Assembly (NCBI GenBank): GCA_034505955.1
Contig: JAPDQK010000033.1
Coordinates: 3,179-67,178, forward strand
Origin: Zhuqueibacter pondensis
Lineage (GTDB): Bacteria; Zhuqueibacterota; Zhuqueibacteria; Zhuqueibacterales; Zhuqueibacteraceae
Length of the DNA stretch: 64,000 nucleotides
Direction of reading: 5' to 3'
In this document: positions 53,085-61,931 of the stretch, piece after piece
How the letters are laid out: each line of letters begins with the position of its first letter
Numbering within the stretch: position 1 is the first letter of the stretch
Program-made: the position numbers and the translations under genes
The notes under the pieces: model-generated
What the model was told of the DNA's origin: nothing
The model's input: only the letters and a program-made list of their open reading frames with translations
Database searches by the model: none

Positions 53085-53627
53085 ATGTGGATTCTTGTTT
53101 TTACATTGTTGGTGGTAGCCTTGGACCAAATCAGCAAGATCGCCATCAAAACTCAATTCGATCTCAAAGAAACGGTGGCGATCATTGGTAATTTTTTGCA
53201 ATTCACCTACATTCAAAACGAAGGGATGGCCTTTGGCATCCGTTTCGGCAACAAGTTTTTCTTTACGATTTTTGCTTCGATTGCCAGCGCGATCATTCTT
53301 CTTTACTTGTACCGCATTCGCAACGCAGGTTTTTTCCCCCGTTTTTCGTTGGCGCTGATTCTCGGAGGCGCCCTCGGCAATCTGATAGATCGCTTTGCCT
53401 ATGGTGCCGTTATTGATTTCATTGATATCGGCGTCGGCACAACCCGCTGGCCGGTATTCAATATCGCCGACAGCGCGGTAACGATCGGCATGATTATTCT
53501 CATCTCGTTGGTGCTGTTCGAAAAAAGCAAGGAAGAAGCCGCGCCGCCAGCATCACCTTTCCCGTTGCAACAGCCAGCCCCGAGCGATGAGCACGACAAC
53601 TGGCGCGATGTCCAACGCACAAATTGA
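53085..53627 (+). CDS. lspA: Lipoprotein signal peptidase, copy 1
   Basis: From ATG 53085 the 180-residue protein has four transmembrane helices and both catalytic aspartates in GNLIDRFAYGAVIDFIDIG and FNIADSAVTIG. A 35-residue Pro/Glu-rich cytoplasmic tail follows the last helix, unlike copy 2. It cuts signal peptides from lipidated prolipoproteins, which are numerous here. Its end overlaps the rluD start by 41 bases. A paralogue lies directly after rluD. Confidence 0.93.
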   Translation: MWILVFTLLVVALDQISKIAIKTQFDLKETVAIIGNFLQFTYIQNEGMAFGIRFGNKFFFTIFASIASAIILLYLYRIRNAGFFPRFSLALILGGALGNLIDRFAYGAVIDFIDIGVGTTRWPVFNIADSAVTIGMIILISLVLFEKSKEEAAPPASPFPLQQPAPSDEHDNWRDVQRTN

Positions 53628-54627
53628 GGCCGTGCCCGAGGCGGTTCGAACGCTGCGCATTCCGGAGCAGCAACAAAAGGACCGTCTGGACAAATATTTG
53701 ACACAATTTTTACCGGAGCTGACCCGTACCCGAATTCAACAATTGATCAATGATGGGTTGATTACGATTAATGGCGCAACGACCAAACCCAGCCATCAAA
53801 TTGCGCCCGGCGAGCTCGTCGAGATCCGCATTACTTCTCCTCCTCCCAGCCAGCTCATTATTCCCGAACCCATTCCATTACGTGTTGTTTACGAAGATCC
53901 GTACTTGATCGTCATCGATAAACCGGCCGGCATGGTGGTGCACCCGGCATGCGGTCATCCTACCGGCACCCTGGCGAATGCGCTGCTCTACCATTATCAA
54001 AATCTTTCACAAGTCGGTGGGCAATTCCGGCCCGGCATCGTGCATCGTCTGGATAAAGACACTTCAGGACTCCTGGTTGCTGCTCACGATGATCAAACCC
54101 ACGCAGCGCTTTCCGTCCAATTCAAACAAAAATCCAGCGAACGCGAGTACCTCGCTGTGGTTTGGGGCTGTCCCAAGCCGGACAAGGGTACGATTTCCAG
54201 TTTTCTCATTCGCAGCCAGAAGGATCGGCGCAAAATCGTGGTTTCGTCGTCCGAGGGGAAATGGGCGATTACTCATTACGAAGTGATTGAAAAATTCCGC
54301 ACGCTCAGCTTGCTGCGCCTAAATTTGGAAACCGGGCGCACTCATCAAATTCGCGCCCATCTTTCTCATCTTGGCTGCCCGGTTTTTGGTGATCCGATTT
54401 ATGGCGGCCGCAAAAGTCATTTGCCCGGTTTAAACAAAGAAGATACTCGTTTTTTCGTCAATCTGCTGCAACGCTTCAAACGCCAGGCCCTGCATGCGAG
54501 AGTGCTGGGGTTTGTGCATCCGGTGACGCAGCAGCCGTTACACTTTGAAAGCGAATTGCCGCAAGACATGCAGGAACTCATTGAGGCTCTGCGCCGCCAC
54601 CAGGCAAACTATCGAACAGCACCTTGA
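53587..54627 (+). CDS. rluD: 23S rRNA pseudouridine synthase RluD family
   Basis: The 346-residue protein has an N-terminal S4 RNA-binding domain (DRLDKYLTQFLPELTRTRIQ) and a synthase domain with VIDKPAGMVVHP and catalytic Asp in VHRLDKDTSGLLV, plus TGRTHQIRAHLSHLGCPVFGD. It makes pseudouridines in helix 69 of 23S rRNA by family. ATG 53587 lies inside lspA copy 1; ATG 53608 is an alternative. It is flanked by two lspA genes. Bacillus lspA-ylyB has the same order. Confidence 0.95.
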   Translation: MSTTTGAMSNAQIEAVPEAVRTLRIPEQQQKDRLDKYLTQFLPELTRTRIQQLINDGLITINGATTKPSHQIAPGELVEIRITSPPPSQLIIPEPIPLRVVYEDPYLIVIDKPAGMVVHPACGHPTGTLANALLYHYQNLSQVGGQFRPGIVHRLDKDTSGLLVAAHDDQTHAALSVQFKQKSSEREYLAVVWGCPKPDKGTISSFLIRSQKDRRKIVVSSSEGKWAITHYEVIEKFRTLSLLRLNLETGRTHQIRAHLSHLGCPVFGDPIYGGRKSHLPGLNKEDTRFFVNLLQRFKRQALHARVLGFVHPVTQQPLHFESELPQDMQELIEALRRHQANYRTAP

Positions 54628-54629
54628 AT

Positions 54630-55091
54630 ATGGCGATTTTATTTTTCACTCTGCTTATCGTGGTTCTGGATCAAATAGCCAAGTTGGCGATTCGGAGCCG
54701 ATTTTATCTGGGCGAATCCCACGAGGTTTTGGGCAACTTCCTGCGTTTTACCTACGTTCAAAATCCGGGCATCGCTTTTGGCATCCATTTCGATGGCAAC
54801 CCCATCTTCACCATCTTCGCCGCCATTGCCAGTGTGATCATTGTCATTTATCTGTATCGCATGCGCAAGTCGCGTTTCACTTATCGCTTATCTTTGGCAT
54901 TGATTCTCGGCGGTGCCATTGGCAATCTGCTTGACCGTTTTGCTTATGGGAAAGTCATCGATTTCATCGACCTCGGCATTGGAACCAAACGCTGGCCGTT
55001 TGTTTTCAACATTGCGGATATGGGGGTGACGATCGGCATCGTCATCTTGATTTCCCTGGTTTTTCTCGACAAAGATGAAAAACAGATGTAG
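54630..55091 (+). CDS. lspA: Lipoprotein signal peptidase, copy 2
   Basis: The 153-residue protein starts at ATG 54630, 2 bases after the rluD stop; a TTG at 54624 overlaps that stop. It has the same four helices and catalytic residues as copy 1 (GNLLDRFAYGKVIDFIDLG, FNIADMGVTIG) and is clearly a paralogue by shared blocks such as FLRFTYVQNPGIAFGI. It lacks the long C-terminal tail. Both copies look active. Having two lspA genes within 2 kb is unusual. Confidence 0.92.
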   Translation: MAILFFTLLIVVLDQIAKLAIRSRFYLGESHEVLGNFLRFTYVQNPGIAFGIHFDGNPIFTIFAAIASVIIVIYLYRMRKSRFTYRLSLALILGGAIGNLLDRFAYGKVIDFIDLGIGTKRWPFVFNIADMGVTIGIVILISLVFLDKDEKQM

Positions 55092-55310
55092 CCAATTGCC
55101 ACACCTGTTGTCTCCCGCTTGTGCCAATGGCACACACCTTGTGTCGTTCCACCGCCTTCAGATGCATAACTGCCATTCTCTTAAATTTCCCAAAATTAGC
55201 GTCTTGATTGGAATAAATTAGTCCTCGCTTCGCGCCTCGGATCACTCTTTTTATGGCATAACAATTGACATAAATGTGAATGATTCGCAACGAAAGGGAG
55301 GAAGGAGATC

Positions 55311-56408
55311 ATGAGACGAATCATCCTACAAATTCAGTTGCTTGGTGTTTTGCTAATTCTCTGCGGATTTTCCACGCTCTGTGCTGCCTCTGATAGTGAT
55401 ATCGCGCAGGGCATCCGTCTTTTCCAGGCGCGCAAATTTGACGAGGCGAAAAATTTCTTTTCCGATTTTATCAAAACCCATCCGCAGGATGCTCGCGCCG
55501 CCTATTATTTGGGCCGAGTCAGCCTTGTCGACAATGATTTCGATGCGGCGATAGAATGGTTTGAAAGAGCCCTGGAGATTGAAAAAGACAGCGCGCTTTG
55601 CCATCTTTGGCTTGGCCGCGCATACGGCAGAAAGGCCATGAGCGCCAATATCATCAAAAAAGCGAGTTTGGCCAAAAAAGTCCTGGCTGAGTTTGAGCAA
55701 GCGGTTCGTCTTGCTCCTGATAATCTTGAAGCTCGTTTTGCTTTGTTGCAATATTATATCATGGCACCCGGCATCATGGGTGGCAGCAAGGGCAAAGCGC
55801 GCGAGCAAGCTCAGGAAATCAAAACGTACAATTTGCTGCAAGGCCATATTGCTTTTGGCATGATTTATGAAAGCGAAAAACAATATGACCAAGCACAAGC
55901 CGAATACCAGAATGCCATTGCCGCTTTTCCGGATTCCATTCAAGCCTATGACGCGCTGGCGCTGCTTTTTCAGCGCCGCGAGCAATACGACGAAGCCATT
56001 GCGTTGACCAATGATGTCATCGCAAGATTTCCCGACAAGCGCAAGGACTCATATTTGCGTTTGGGGCAGCTCCATGTGCAAATGAAGCAATACGATAAAG
56101 CGCTGGCCAGTTTTGACCAGGCGCTGGCGCTGGATCGCGAATATTGGAATGGTTATTATCAAATTGGCCGGCTCGGCGCGCTCTCGGGGCAATACCTTGA
56201 TCGCGCCGAACAGGGACTGAAAATTTTTATTGAAAACGCGCCGAAAGGAGACAACTTCCCTTCTTTGGCTTGGGCGCATGTTCGCTTGGGAATGATCTAT
56301 GAGCATCGAGGCAACAAAGAACTTGCCGCGGCAGAGTTTCATCAGGCATTGAAATTGGACCCGAAACATGAAGAAGCCAAGAAGGCATTGAAGAGAGTGA
56401 AGCAGTGA
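55311..56408 (+). CDS. Periplasmic TPR protein
   Basis: The 365-residue protein has a signal peptide (1-25, ending near CAASDSDI; the Cys might be lipidated but the lipobox is poor). At least seven TPR units follow (AAYYLGRVSLVDNDFDAAIEW, DALALLFQRREQYDEAIAL, AHVRLGMIYEHRGNKELAAAE). AAGGAG precedes ATG 55311 with good spacing. It is probably a periplasmic scaffold. Function unknown. It may share a transcript with the BamA-like gene, but a repeat element separates them. Confidence 0.8.
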   Translation: MRRIILQIQLLGVLLILCGFSTLCAASDSDIAQGIRLFQARKFDEAKNFFSDFIKTHPQDARAAYYLGRVSLVDNDFDAAIEWFERALEIEKDSALCHLWLGRAYGRKAMSANIIKKASLAKKVLAEFEQAVRLAPDNLEARFALLQYYIMAPGIMGGSKGKAREQAQEIKTYNLLQGHIAFGMIYESEKQYDQAQAEYQNAIAAFPDSIQAYDALALLFQRREQYDEAIALTNDVIARFPDKRKDSYLRLGQLHVQMKQYDKALASFDQALALDREYWNGYYQIGRLGALSGQYLDRAEQGLKIFIENAPKGDNFPSLAWAHVRLGMIYEHRGNKELAAAEFHQALKLDPKHEEAKKALKRVKQ

Positions 56409-56449
56409 CTTCTTCTCCTCAAAGGTGGCCTTTATTGCGCATATCATCA

Positions 56450-56566
56450 TGTCATTTCGTTGGAATCTTCTTCGTCTACCGCAACGGTCGCGGATACCCA
56501 AAAAGATTCCCTGCGGGCGTAGCCTACGGCCGTAGGCGCTACGAGCCGTAGGCCTGCGGAATGACA
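56450..56566. repeat. Dispersed TGTCATTC-ended element, copy 5, with 13-mer units
   Basis: TGTCATT (56450-56456) and AATGACA (56560-56566) bound the unit. AAAAAGATTC and then CGGGCGTAGC, CTACGGCCGTAGG and CTACGAGCCGTAGG follow inside, as in copy 2. Noncoding. Confidence 0.65.
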
Positions 56567-56600
56567 ACAAAATCAGTTTTTGTCATCGAGGAGGGAATCC

Positions 56601-58256
56601 ATGAATAAAACAGCTATGGATCAGATGGTGATAAAGCAAATTATTTTTTTGTTGATCGCCGTGTTGGCATTGATGCTGATTTTCGGTTTATTGCTCTCCC
56701 GTGCCGCCAACGCAGGAGAAATCTCAGCGCCTCCAAATACAAATTTTCAAGATCGTGACGAGCGCGACCGCAGCCTGCGCAAAGCCGCCGAACGGCGCTA
56801 TTTGAAGCATCGCGATGAAGCGCGCATCCGCCGCGAGTACGGAAATTATGCGCTCGCTCCCGGTGTGACGCTGGAGGAAGATTTAGTCGTCACCCGCGGC
56901 ACGGTTACCATCGCGGGAAAAGTCAACGGTTCCGTGCTCGTCATCCGCGGCGACGCGCTGATTGATTCGACCGGCGAAGTGCTCGGCGATGTGGTGAGCA
57001 TCGGCGGCCGGATCGACCGACGGCCTGGCAGCCGCGTGTTCGGTGACATGGTGGAAACCTCGCCGCGTTATCTGTTCGAAGACGAGCAAGAAGATCGCCG
57101 GGCAAAATATGACGACGAAGAACAACAGCGGCCCTGGAATGGCGACCGCAAACGACGCCGCTGGCAGGATAACCGGGATTGGGAAACCCAATTCAACGGC
57201 AAAGTTCACTACAATCGCGTCGACGGCTTGTTTCTCGGCGGTGAATTGCCACGCACCTACGATCGGCATCATATCGCCAATCTCGAGGTGTTCGGCATGG
57301 GCGGGTATGCTTTTAAAGCCAAACGCTGGCAATACGAGACCGGAGCAGAATTCTACATGGGCCGGCAATTTCGCTTCATTCTTGGCGGCGAGGCGCATGA
57401 TTTGACCGACACGCAGGATAAATGGATCATTCCGGAGGAGGAAAACAGCATCGCTGCTTTTTTTATCAATGAAGACTTTCGGGATTATTATCGCCGTCGG
57501 GGCTTTGGCTTTTACGCCACACAGTATCTTGACCGGCCTTTGAAGCTGACGGCGGCGTATCGCTTTGACCACCATTCTTCTTTGCCGAACAAAACCGATT
57601 GGTCGCTTTTTGTCAATAAGAAGAAATTTCGCTCCAATCCGGCGATTGACGAGGGCAGGATGATCAGTTATGCCGGCGAAATTACCCTCGACACGCGCGA
57701 CCACGAAGAGCGCCCTCATCGCGGCTGGTGGCTCTCCATCACCGGCGAAACCAGCAGGCCCGATTTTGACAGCGAATTCGATTTTGAGCGATTCGTCGTT
57801 GATCTTCGACGTTATCAACCGATTGCTTACGGCAAAAACATTGACCTCCGGCTGCGAGCCGGTACTGGCCGTGGCATTTTGCCCCGTCAATATCTTTTCG
57901 ATCTGGGTGGCATTTCAACTTTGCGAGGCTACCGTTTCAAAGAATTCACCGGCGATCGCATGGTTTTGGCAAATATCGAATACCGGTTGAGCTCAGGATC
58001 AAGCCGGTTGCACGATATTCCGATCATTGAAGAGTTCAATCTGATTTTGTTTGCCGATGCCGGACTCGCCTGGTTTGCCGAGGATAACAGTGCCGCAGAC
58101 AAGTCCTTTGAGTCGCTGACCTGGAACAGCCTCAAAACCGATGTCGGCGTGGCCCTGACCGACCGCGATGGCCGCGTGCGACTCAATTTCGCCAAGCGTA
58201 CGGATGCAAGATGGAAGGATGTCGTGGTGACTTTTCGCCTGAATCGGGATTTTTGA
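56601..58256 (+). CDS. BamA/TamA-type outer-membrane barrel with beta-solenoid-like N-terminus
   Basis: ATG 56601 after GAGGAGGG gives 551 residues. A signal anchor (about 10-36) is followed by a charged helical segment (45-85) and a stretch of short repeated strands (about 87-155; VTRGTVTIAGKVNGSVLVIR, GEVLGDVVSIGG) like bactofilin or other polymer-forming solenoids. From about 200 onward it is a beta barrel with the BamA-like RGYRFKEF near 465, GGISTLRGY and aromatic C-terminal NRDF. No POTRA domain is visible. It may insert or shuttle surface molecules, or be an enzyme-less barrel. The role is unknown. Confidence 0.8.
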   Translation: MNKTAMDQMVIKQIIFLLIAVLALMLIFGLLLSRAANAGEISAPPNTNFQDRDERDRSLRKAAERRYLKHRDEARIRREYGNYALAPGVTLEEDLVVTRGTVTIAGKVNGSVLVIRGDALIDSTGEVLGDVVSIGGRIDRRPGSRVFGDMVETSPRYLFEDEQEDRRAKYDDEEQQRPWNGDRKRRRWQDNRDWETQFNGKVHYNRVDGLFLGGELPRTYDRHHIANLEVFGMGGYAFKAKRWQYETGAEFYMGRQFRFILGGEAHDLTDTQDKWIIPEEENSIAAFFINEDFRDYYRRRGFGFYATQYLDRPLKLTAAYRFDHHSSLPNKTDWSLFVNKKKFRSNPAIDEGRMISYAGEITLDTRDHEERPHRGWWLSITGETSRPDFDSEFDFERFVVDLRRYQPIAYGKNIDLRLRAGTGRGILPRQYLFDLGGISTLRGYRFKEFTGDRMVLANIEYRLSSGSSRLHDIPIIEEFNLILFADAGLAWFAEDNSAADKSFESLTWNSLKTDVGVALTDRDGRVRLNFAKRTDARWKDVVVTFRLNRDF

Positions 58257-58263
58257 GCCGGAG

Positions 58264-58319
58264 GCTGGATGCTCATGGCTTGAGGCTGGATGCGCCATGA
58301 CAAGCATCGAGCATCCGGC
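58264..58319. repeat. GCTGGATGCTC/GAGCATCCGGC inverted repeat after barrel gene
   Basis: GCTGGATGCTC (58264-58274) pairs with GAGCATCCGGC (58309-58319) with one mismatch. It lies between a plus-strand gene and the convergent methyltransferase. It may weakly terminate both but has no T-run. Confidence 0.45.
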
Positions 58320-58397
58320 ATCGAGTATCTAATGACGCATGAATCTCATTCGTCAGATTTTTTGCAAAATATTCAGCCTTGCACTTTTTCCAATGAC

Positions 58398-59087
58398 TCA
58401 CCCCTTCCTTGCCGAGATGATTGCCGCGCTGCCCAATGTCAATCGTTCGATTTCAATATCCACATAACCATGCTGGCGAAACGCTTGCGCAAACTCTTCG
58501 AGCCAGTTCGAGCGCACGATCAGCGCGGTCAGGTTGTTGTCAAACACTTCCTTCCATTCCGGGAACAAACGCCTTCCGAAAAAATTCAACAAGCGGTTGT
58601 AACCATGCCAGATTGCGCGTGCCACGGGATGCCGTGGATAGAGAAAGTCGTGCAGAACAATCACACCGCCGGATTTGAGGATGGGAGTGATATTCTCCAA
58701 CAGCCTGCGGGCATCGACGTATTTGGAGAGGTATGAGGCGGTGATGCAATCGAATGTCTCGTGCAAGCTCACCGTCTCCGCGTTGCCATGAATAAACTCC
58801 GCATTCACGCCGAGCTTTTGGGCTTTCTGGCGGGCAATTTGTAAATAGTCCTCGGTCAAATCCACGCCAACCAGGCGCGCCTTCGGATTCCGCCGCGCCA
58901 ATGCAAACGTGACGATACCGGTGCCGCAGGCAAGATCGAGAATGGCTTGCGAAGGCGGCACTTTGGCGAGAAGACGTCGCTTCCAATAACAATCCCATCC
59001 CAGTGTACCCAGACGCACCGCCAGATCGTAACGCTGGCCGGTTCCCGTAAAAAAACGTTCCACCAATTCGGCACGTGACTCGTCCAT
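58398..59087 (-). CDS. Class I SAM-dependent methyltransferase (UbiE/MenG-like)
   Basis: The 229-residue protein has the SAM motif LDLACGTGIVTFALA, acidic GVDLTEDYL, and post-I motifs GNAETVSL, and IVLHDFLYP, the arrangement of UbiE/COQ5 enzymes. The N-terminus (FTGTGQRYDLAVRLGTLGWD) also resembles UbiE. It may methylate a quinone precursor, in keeping with the polyprenyl synthase in this window, though the substrate cannot be shown. The gene is convergent with the barrel gene and divergent from csp. Confidence 0.85.
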   Translation of the reverse strand: MDESRAELVERFFTGTGQRYDLAVRLGTLGWDCYWKRRLLAKVPPSQAILDLACGTGIVTFALARRNPKARLVGVDLTEDYLQIARQKAQKLGVNAEFIHGNAETVSLHETFDCITASYLSKYVDARRLLENITPILKSGGVIVLHDFLYPRHPVARAIWHGYNRLLNFFGRRLFPEWKEVFDNNLTALIVRSNWLEEFAQAFRQHGYVDIEIERLTLGSAAIISARKG

Positions 59088-59364
59088 GTTGACTCCGATT
59101 TCATATTGTCACAGGAACACTTGATTCCACAACCAGTGAACTGGGCAAAGCATTGAGCCGCAAAGATGCAAAGCTGGTAACGAGTGCAAAAGTTTGGTAA
59201 GGCTTTTTGATTGGACAAAGCCTCACTGAAAATTTCCATTGCATTTTTTCTTGAATGCAGCTAATTTGAAACGGTAATGTGTTGTTTGGATTTTGCTTTG
59301 ATCACTGTCTGGAAGTCTGACGAAAGTTACAGACGGTGGTTTCTCAAATCGCAGGGAATTTGGT

Positions 59365-59571
59365 ATGCAATACGGAACCGTCAAAAAATGGGATGCCACG
59401 AAGGGTTTTGGCTTCATCGTGAGTGACGACGATGAGGAATTATTCGTGCACAAGAGTGATCTCGATGTGACCGTGCCCAACCGGCAGTTGAAGGTCGGGC
59501 AGCGGGTGGCCTTCGACATTGTACGCGAAATGAAGGGTGATCGCGCCGTGCGCGTGAGGCTGGCCAAGTAA
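59365..59571 (+). CDS. Cold-shock domain protein
   Basis: The 68-residue single cold-shock domain has RNP1 KGFGFIV and RNP2 LFVHKSDL, the two RNA-binding motifs. It probably binds single-stranded RNA or DNA. The 277-base region upstream is unusually long for this compact chromosome and could be a regulatory leader, as in cspA genes, but no known thermosensor structure can be recognised. GCAGGGAA is a weak ribosome-binding site. Confidence 0.95.
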   Translation: MQYGTVKKWDATKGFGFIVSDDDEELFVHKSDLDVTVPNRQLKVGQRVAFDIVREMKGDRAVRVRLAK

Positions 59572-59826
59572 CGCCAGCGATTCGTCTGAACCCGCAGGAG
59601 AATTATCTCCATTCCCGCGTAAAGCGATCAGGGGAAAATTATGAACAGGGAAAACGTGGATTTTTTATTGGTCTACATAACGTGACCGGGAGATGGGGAG
59701 AGTGGGGTGAATGAACAATCACTTTGAAGAATATACGATCTCTTGTGTTCAAGCGATGCAAGTATTCACAAAGCGCGTTGTATTTTTGTGACGCCACCAC
59801 TCCTCTCCCCTGATCAACTTCTCCAC

Positions 59827-60843
59827 CTATTTGGCGGGAGAGGATGGTACCACCTCCTTCAACAAATCCCGGATCCCACCCACTGCCGAAAGAATGCCCG
59901 TGGCTTCATAAGGCATGTAAACCACCTTGCTGCCGTTTCCTTGCACCATCTCCTTGAGCGCCTCGATGTATTTCACTGCAATGAGATATTGCGTCGGGTC
60001 GGCTTTGCCTTCGCGCACGGCTTCGGCAACGGCGCGGATGGCAGAGGCTTCCGCATTGGCGACACGTTGAATGGCAGCAGCTTCGCCATCGGCTTTCAGA
60101 ATCGCCGCCTGTTTCAGGCCCTCGGCTTCGGCGATTTGCGCTTCGCGTTTTCCCTCCGCCAGCAAAATGGCCGATCGTTTTTGCCCTTCCGCTTCGAGAA
60201 TCGTGGCGCGGCGGTCGCGCTCGGCACGCATTTGCTTCTCCATCGCGATGCGCACATCCTGCGGTGGCATAATGTCCTGCAGCTCGACACGGTTTACTTT
60301 CACACCCCACTTTTCCCCGGCTTCGTCCAGAATGGCACGCAACTTGATATTAATTTGTTCGCGACTGGTCAAAGTTTCATCGAGAGACAACTCGCCGATG
60401 AGATTGCGCAAGGTGGTCTGGGTCAGCTTTTCTATCGCATCGGGAAGATTGGAAATCTCATAAACCGCCTTGACCGGGTCTGTAATTTGAAAATACAGCA
60501 GGGCATTGATTTCAATTTGAACATTGTCCTTGGTGATGACGTTCTGACGCGGGAAATCATACACCGTCTCGCGCAAGTCGATGCGATCAGTTTCCTTTTG
60601 AAGCACCTGCAGACGCACGCCGGTTACGTCGTATTGCGTATAGCGCCAGGTAATTTTCCGGGGCTTGTCAATGAAAGGCCAGATCACATTGACCCCGCTG
60701 GTCAGTGTGGCGTGATAACGGCCCAGACGTTCCACAATCACGACTTCGGCTTGCTGCACGATGCGCAGGCCGCGAACGACCAGGATAACAATCAAAATCG
60801 CGAGCACTAAAACAAAATACTGCAAGGGTTGTAGTTCAGCCAT
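59827..60843 (-). CDS. qmcA: SPFH/Band 7 (stomatin/QmcA-like) membrane protein
   Basis: The 338-residue protein has one N-terminal membrane helix (about 8-26), an SPFH domain (VERLGRYHATLTSGVNVIWPF, TKDNVQIEINALLYFQI) and a long Ala/Glu-rich helix (RAERDRRATILEAEGQKR, EAEGLKQAAILKADGEAAA). It is expected to form membrane microdomain rings and to modulate proteases such as FtsH. nfeD lies 101 bases upstream on the same strand, the usual pairing. Confidence 0.94.
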   Translation of the reverse strand: MAELQPLQYFVLVLAILIVILVVRGLRIVQQAEVVIVERLGRYHATLTSGVNVIWPFIDKPRKITWRYTQYDVTGVRLQVLQKETDRIDLRETVYDFPRQNVITKDNVQIEINALLYFQITDPVKAVYEISNLPDAIEKLTQTTLRNLIGELSLDETLTSREQINIKLRAILDEAGEKWGVKVNRVELQDIMPPQDVRIAMEKQMRAERDRRATILEAEGQKRSAILLAEGKREAQIAEAEGLKQAAILKADGEAAAIQRVANAEASAIRAVAEAVREGKADPTQYLIAVKYIEALKEMVQGNGSKVVYMPYEATGILSAVGGIRDLLKEVVPSSPAK

Positions 60844-60944
60844 TGTTCATCTCCTCGAGATAATTTGACGATCATAACGACGCAACACTGAATTCTGTCA
60901 AAAGAATTCAATGTTGCGCTCCGTGATTCTGCATATGCCGTTTT

Positions 60945-61415
60945 TCAGCCTTTGGTTTGATTTCTAATTACACTGAGGCGATGCAACTCTTCCGGACCGA
61001 CGACAAGTTTGTTCCCTTCGATGCGCAAAATACGCACTTTGATTCCAGCCGGCAGTTTTTCCCCGCTGCCGCTGCGGGCGCTCCAAGCTTCTCCTTCAAC
61101 TTTCACGTAGCCGCGCTGATCGTCCACCTCCTCCAGCGTGGTGGCCGTCAGGCCGATCAGCCGGTCAACATTGGTGAGCACTTTGGTTTTGGGGGCACCA
61201 AAAAGTTTGCCAAAAATCTGCCGCGCCCAAACGAACAGCACAAAGGTGATGGCGGCAAAAATGCTGATCTGCCAGCTAAAGCTGAAATCCAGCGCAGCAA
61301 CGATTGCCGCGACGAAACAGCCGAATGAAAAGCAAATGAAGACGAAACCAGGAGTCAGAATTTCCAAAATGGCGAGTACCAACCCCAACAAGAGCCAAAT
61401 CAACCAGCCAGGCAT
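60945..61415 (-). CDS. nfeD: NfeD-family membrane protein (short form)
   Basis: The 156-residue protein has three transmembrane helices (about 4-24, 28-47 and 50-70) and a C-terminal OB-fold (GLTATTLEEVDDQRGYVKVEGEAWSA split as strands). The short form lacks the N-terminal ClpP-like protease. NfeD partners with stomatin-like proteins; the qmcA gene follows on the same strand. Start ATG 61415. Confidence 0.93.
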   Translation of the reverse strand: MPGWLIWLLLGLVLAILEILTPGFVFICFSFGCFVAAIVAALDFSFSWQISIFAAITFVLFVWARQIFGKLFGAPKTKVLTNVDRLIGLTATTLEEVDDQRGYVKVEGEAWSARSGSGEKLPAGIKVRILRIEGNKLVVGPEELHRLSVIRNQTKG

Positions 61416-61931
61416 AATCAGGCCTTTCTTAACTGTTACTGAATTTCCATGTACGTGAAATTAAGTTAATAAAAAAGTCCTGAACGTGCAAGGAGATTTC
61501 ACGCCTCTGCAGAGTAACGCAAATTTCTACAAAACTCCGGACATATCAGGCACCACTATAAAATTTGTAGCGGCAAGTAGTAATTTCTGGAATAAGACGA
61601 GCTGGTTGAGCGGCAAAAAATAGAAAAGCAGAGAGAATGGCAACGCAAAAGTCCTCTCGAATTGCAGTCAGTCGTGAAAAGAAAAATCATTGTGCTTGTG
61701 CAGAAATAATGTTATCTTCTTGCGAAGAACATCACTTTTGCGAGGAGATAACTCAGCCCGGACGAGCCGGAACCCTACGGGCGCAGCCAAAAAAACATTA
61801 ACCACGGATTTCACGGCTACGTCCGTAGCCGTGTAATCTGTGGTTGATTTCTTTGCTTTTTTGCACAGATTTCATTTTAAAGTGATTAACACAGCACAAA
61901 TCATCACTCACTTTTGCGAAGGAGAGTTATG
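61416..61931. other. Intergenic region of about 515 bases, no gene supported
   Basis: The region separates divergent nfeD and VOC genes and should contain both promoters. I see no confident sigma70 match. It holds one CTACGGGCGCAGC unit at about 61774-61786 and the palindrome at 61800-61845. Confidence 0.5.
61800..61845. repeat. AACCACGGATT palindromic repeat
   Basis: AACCACGGATTTCACGGCT and the following ACG pair with CGTAGCCGTGTAATCTGTGGTT around a TC loop: 22 bp with two mismatches. Similar AACCACGGATT repeats are scattered in many bacterial genomes. It lies 87 bases before the VOC gene. Confidence 0.75.

Noticed and set aside
55128..55142. Sigma-54 promoter-like TGGCACACACCTTGT before the TPR gene
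   Set aside because: The -12 element has GT instead of GC, it is about 170 bases from the gene, and it overlaps a GTGCCA/TGGCAC palindrome, so chance is likely.
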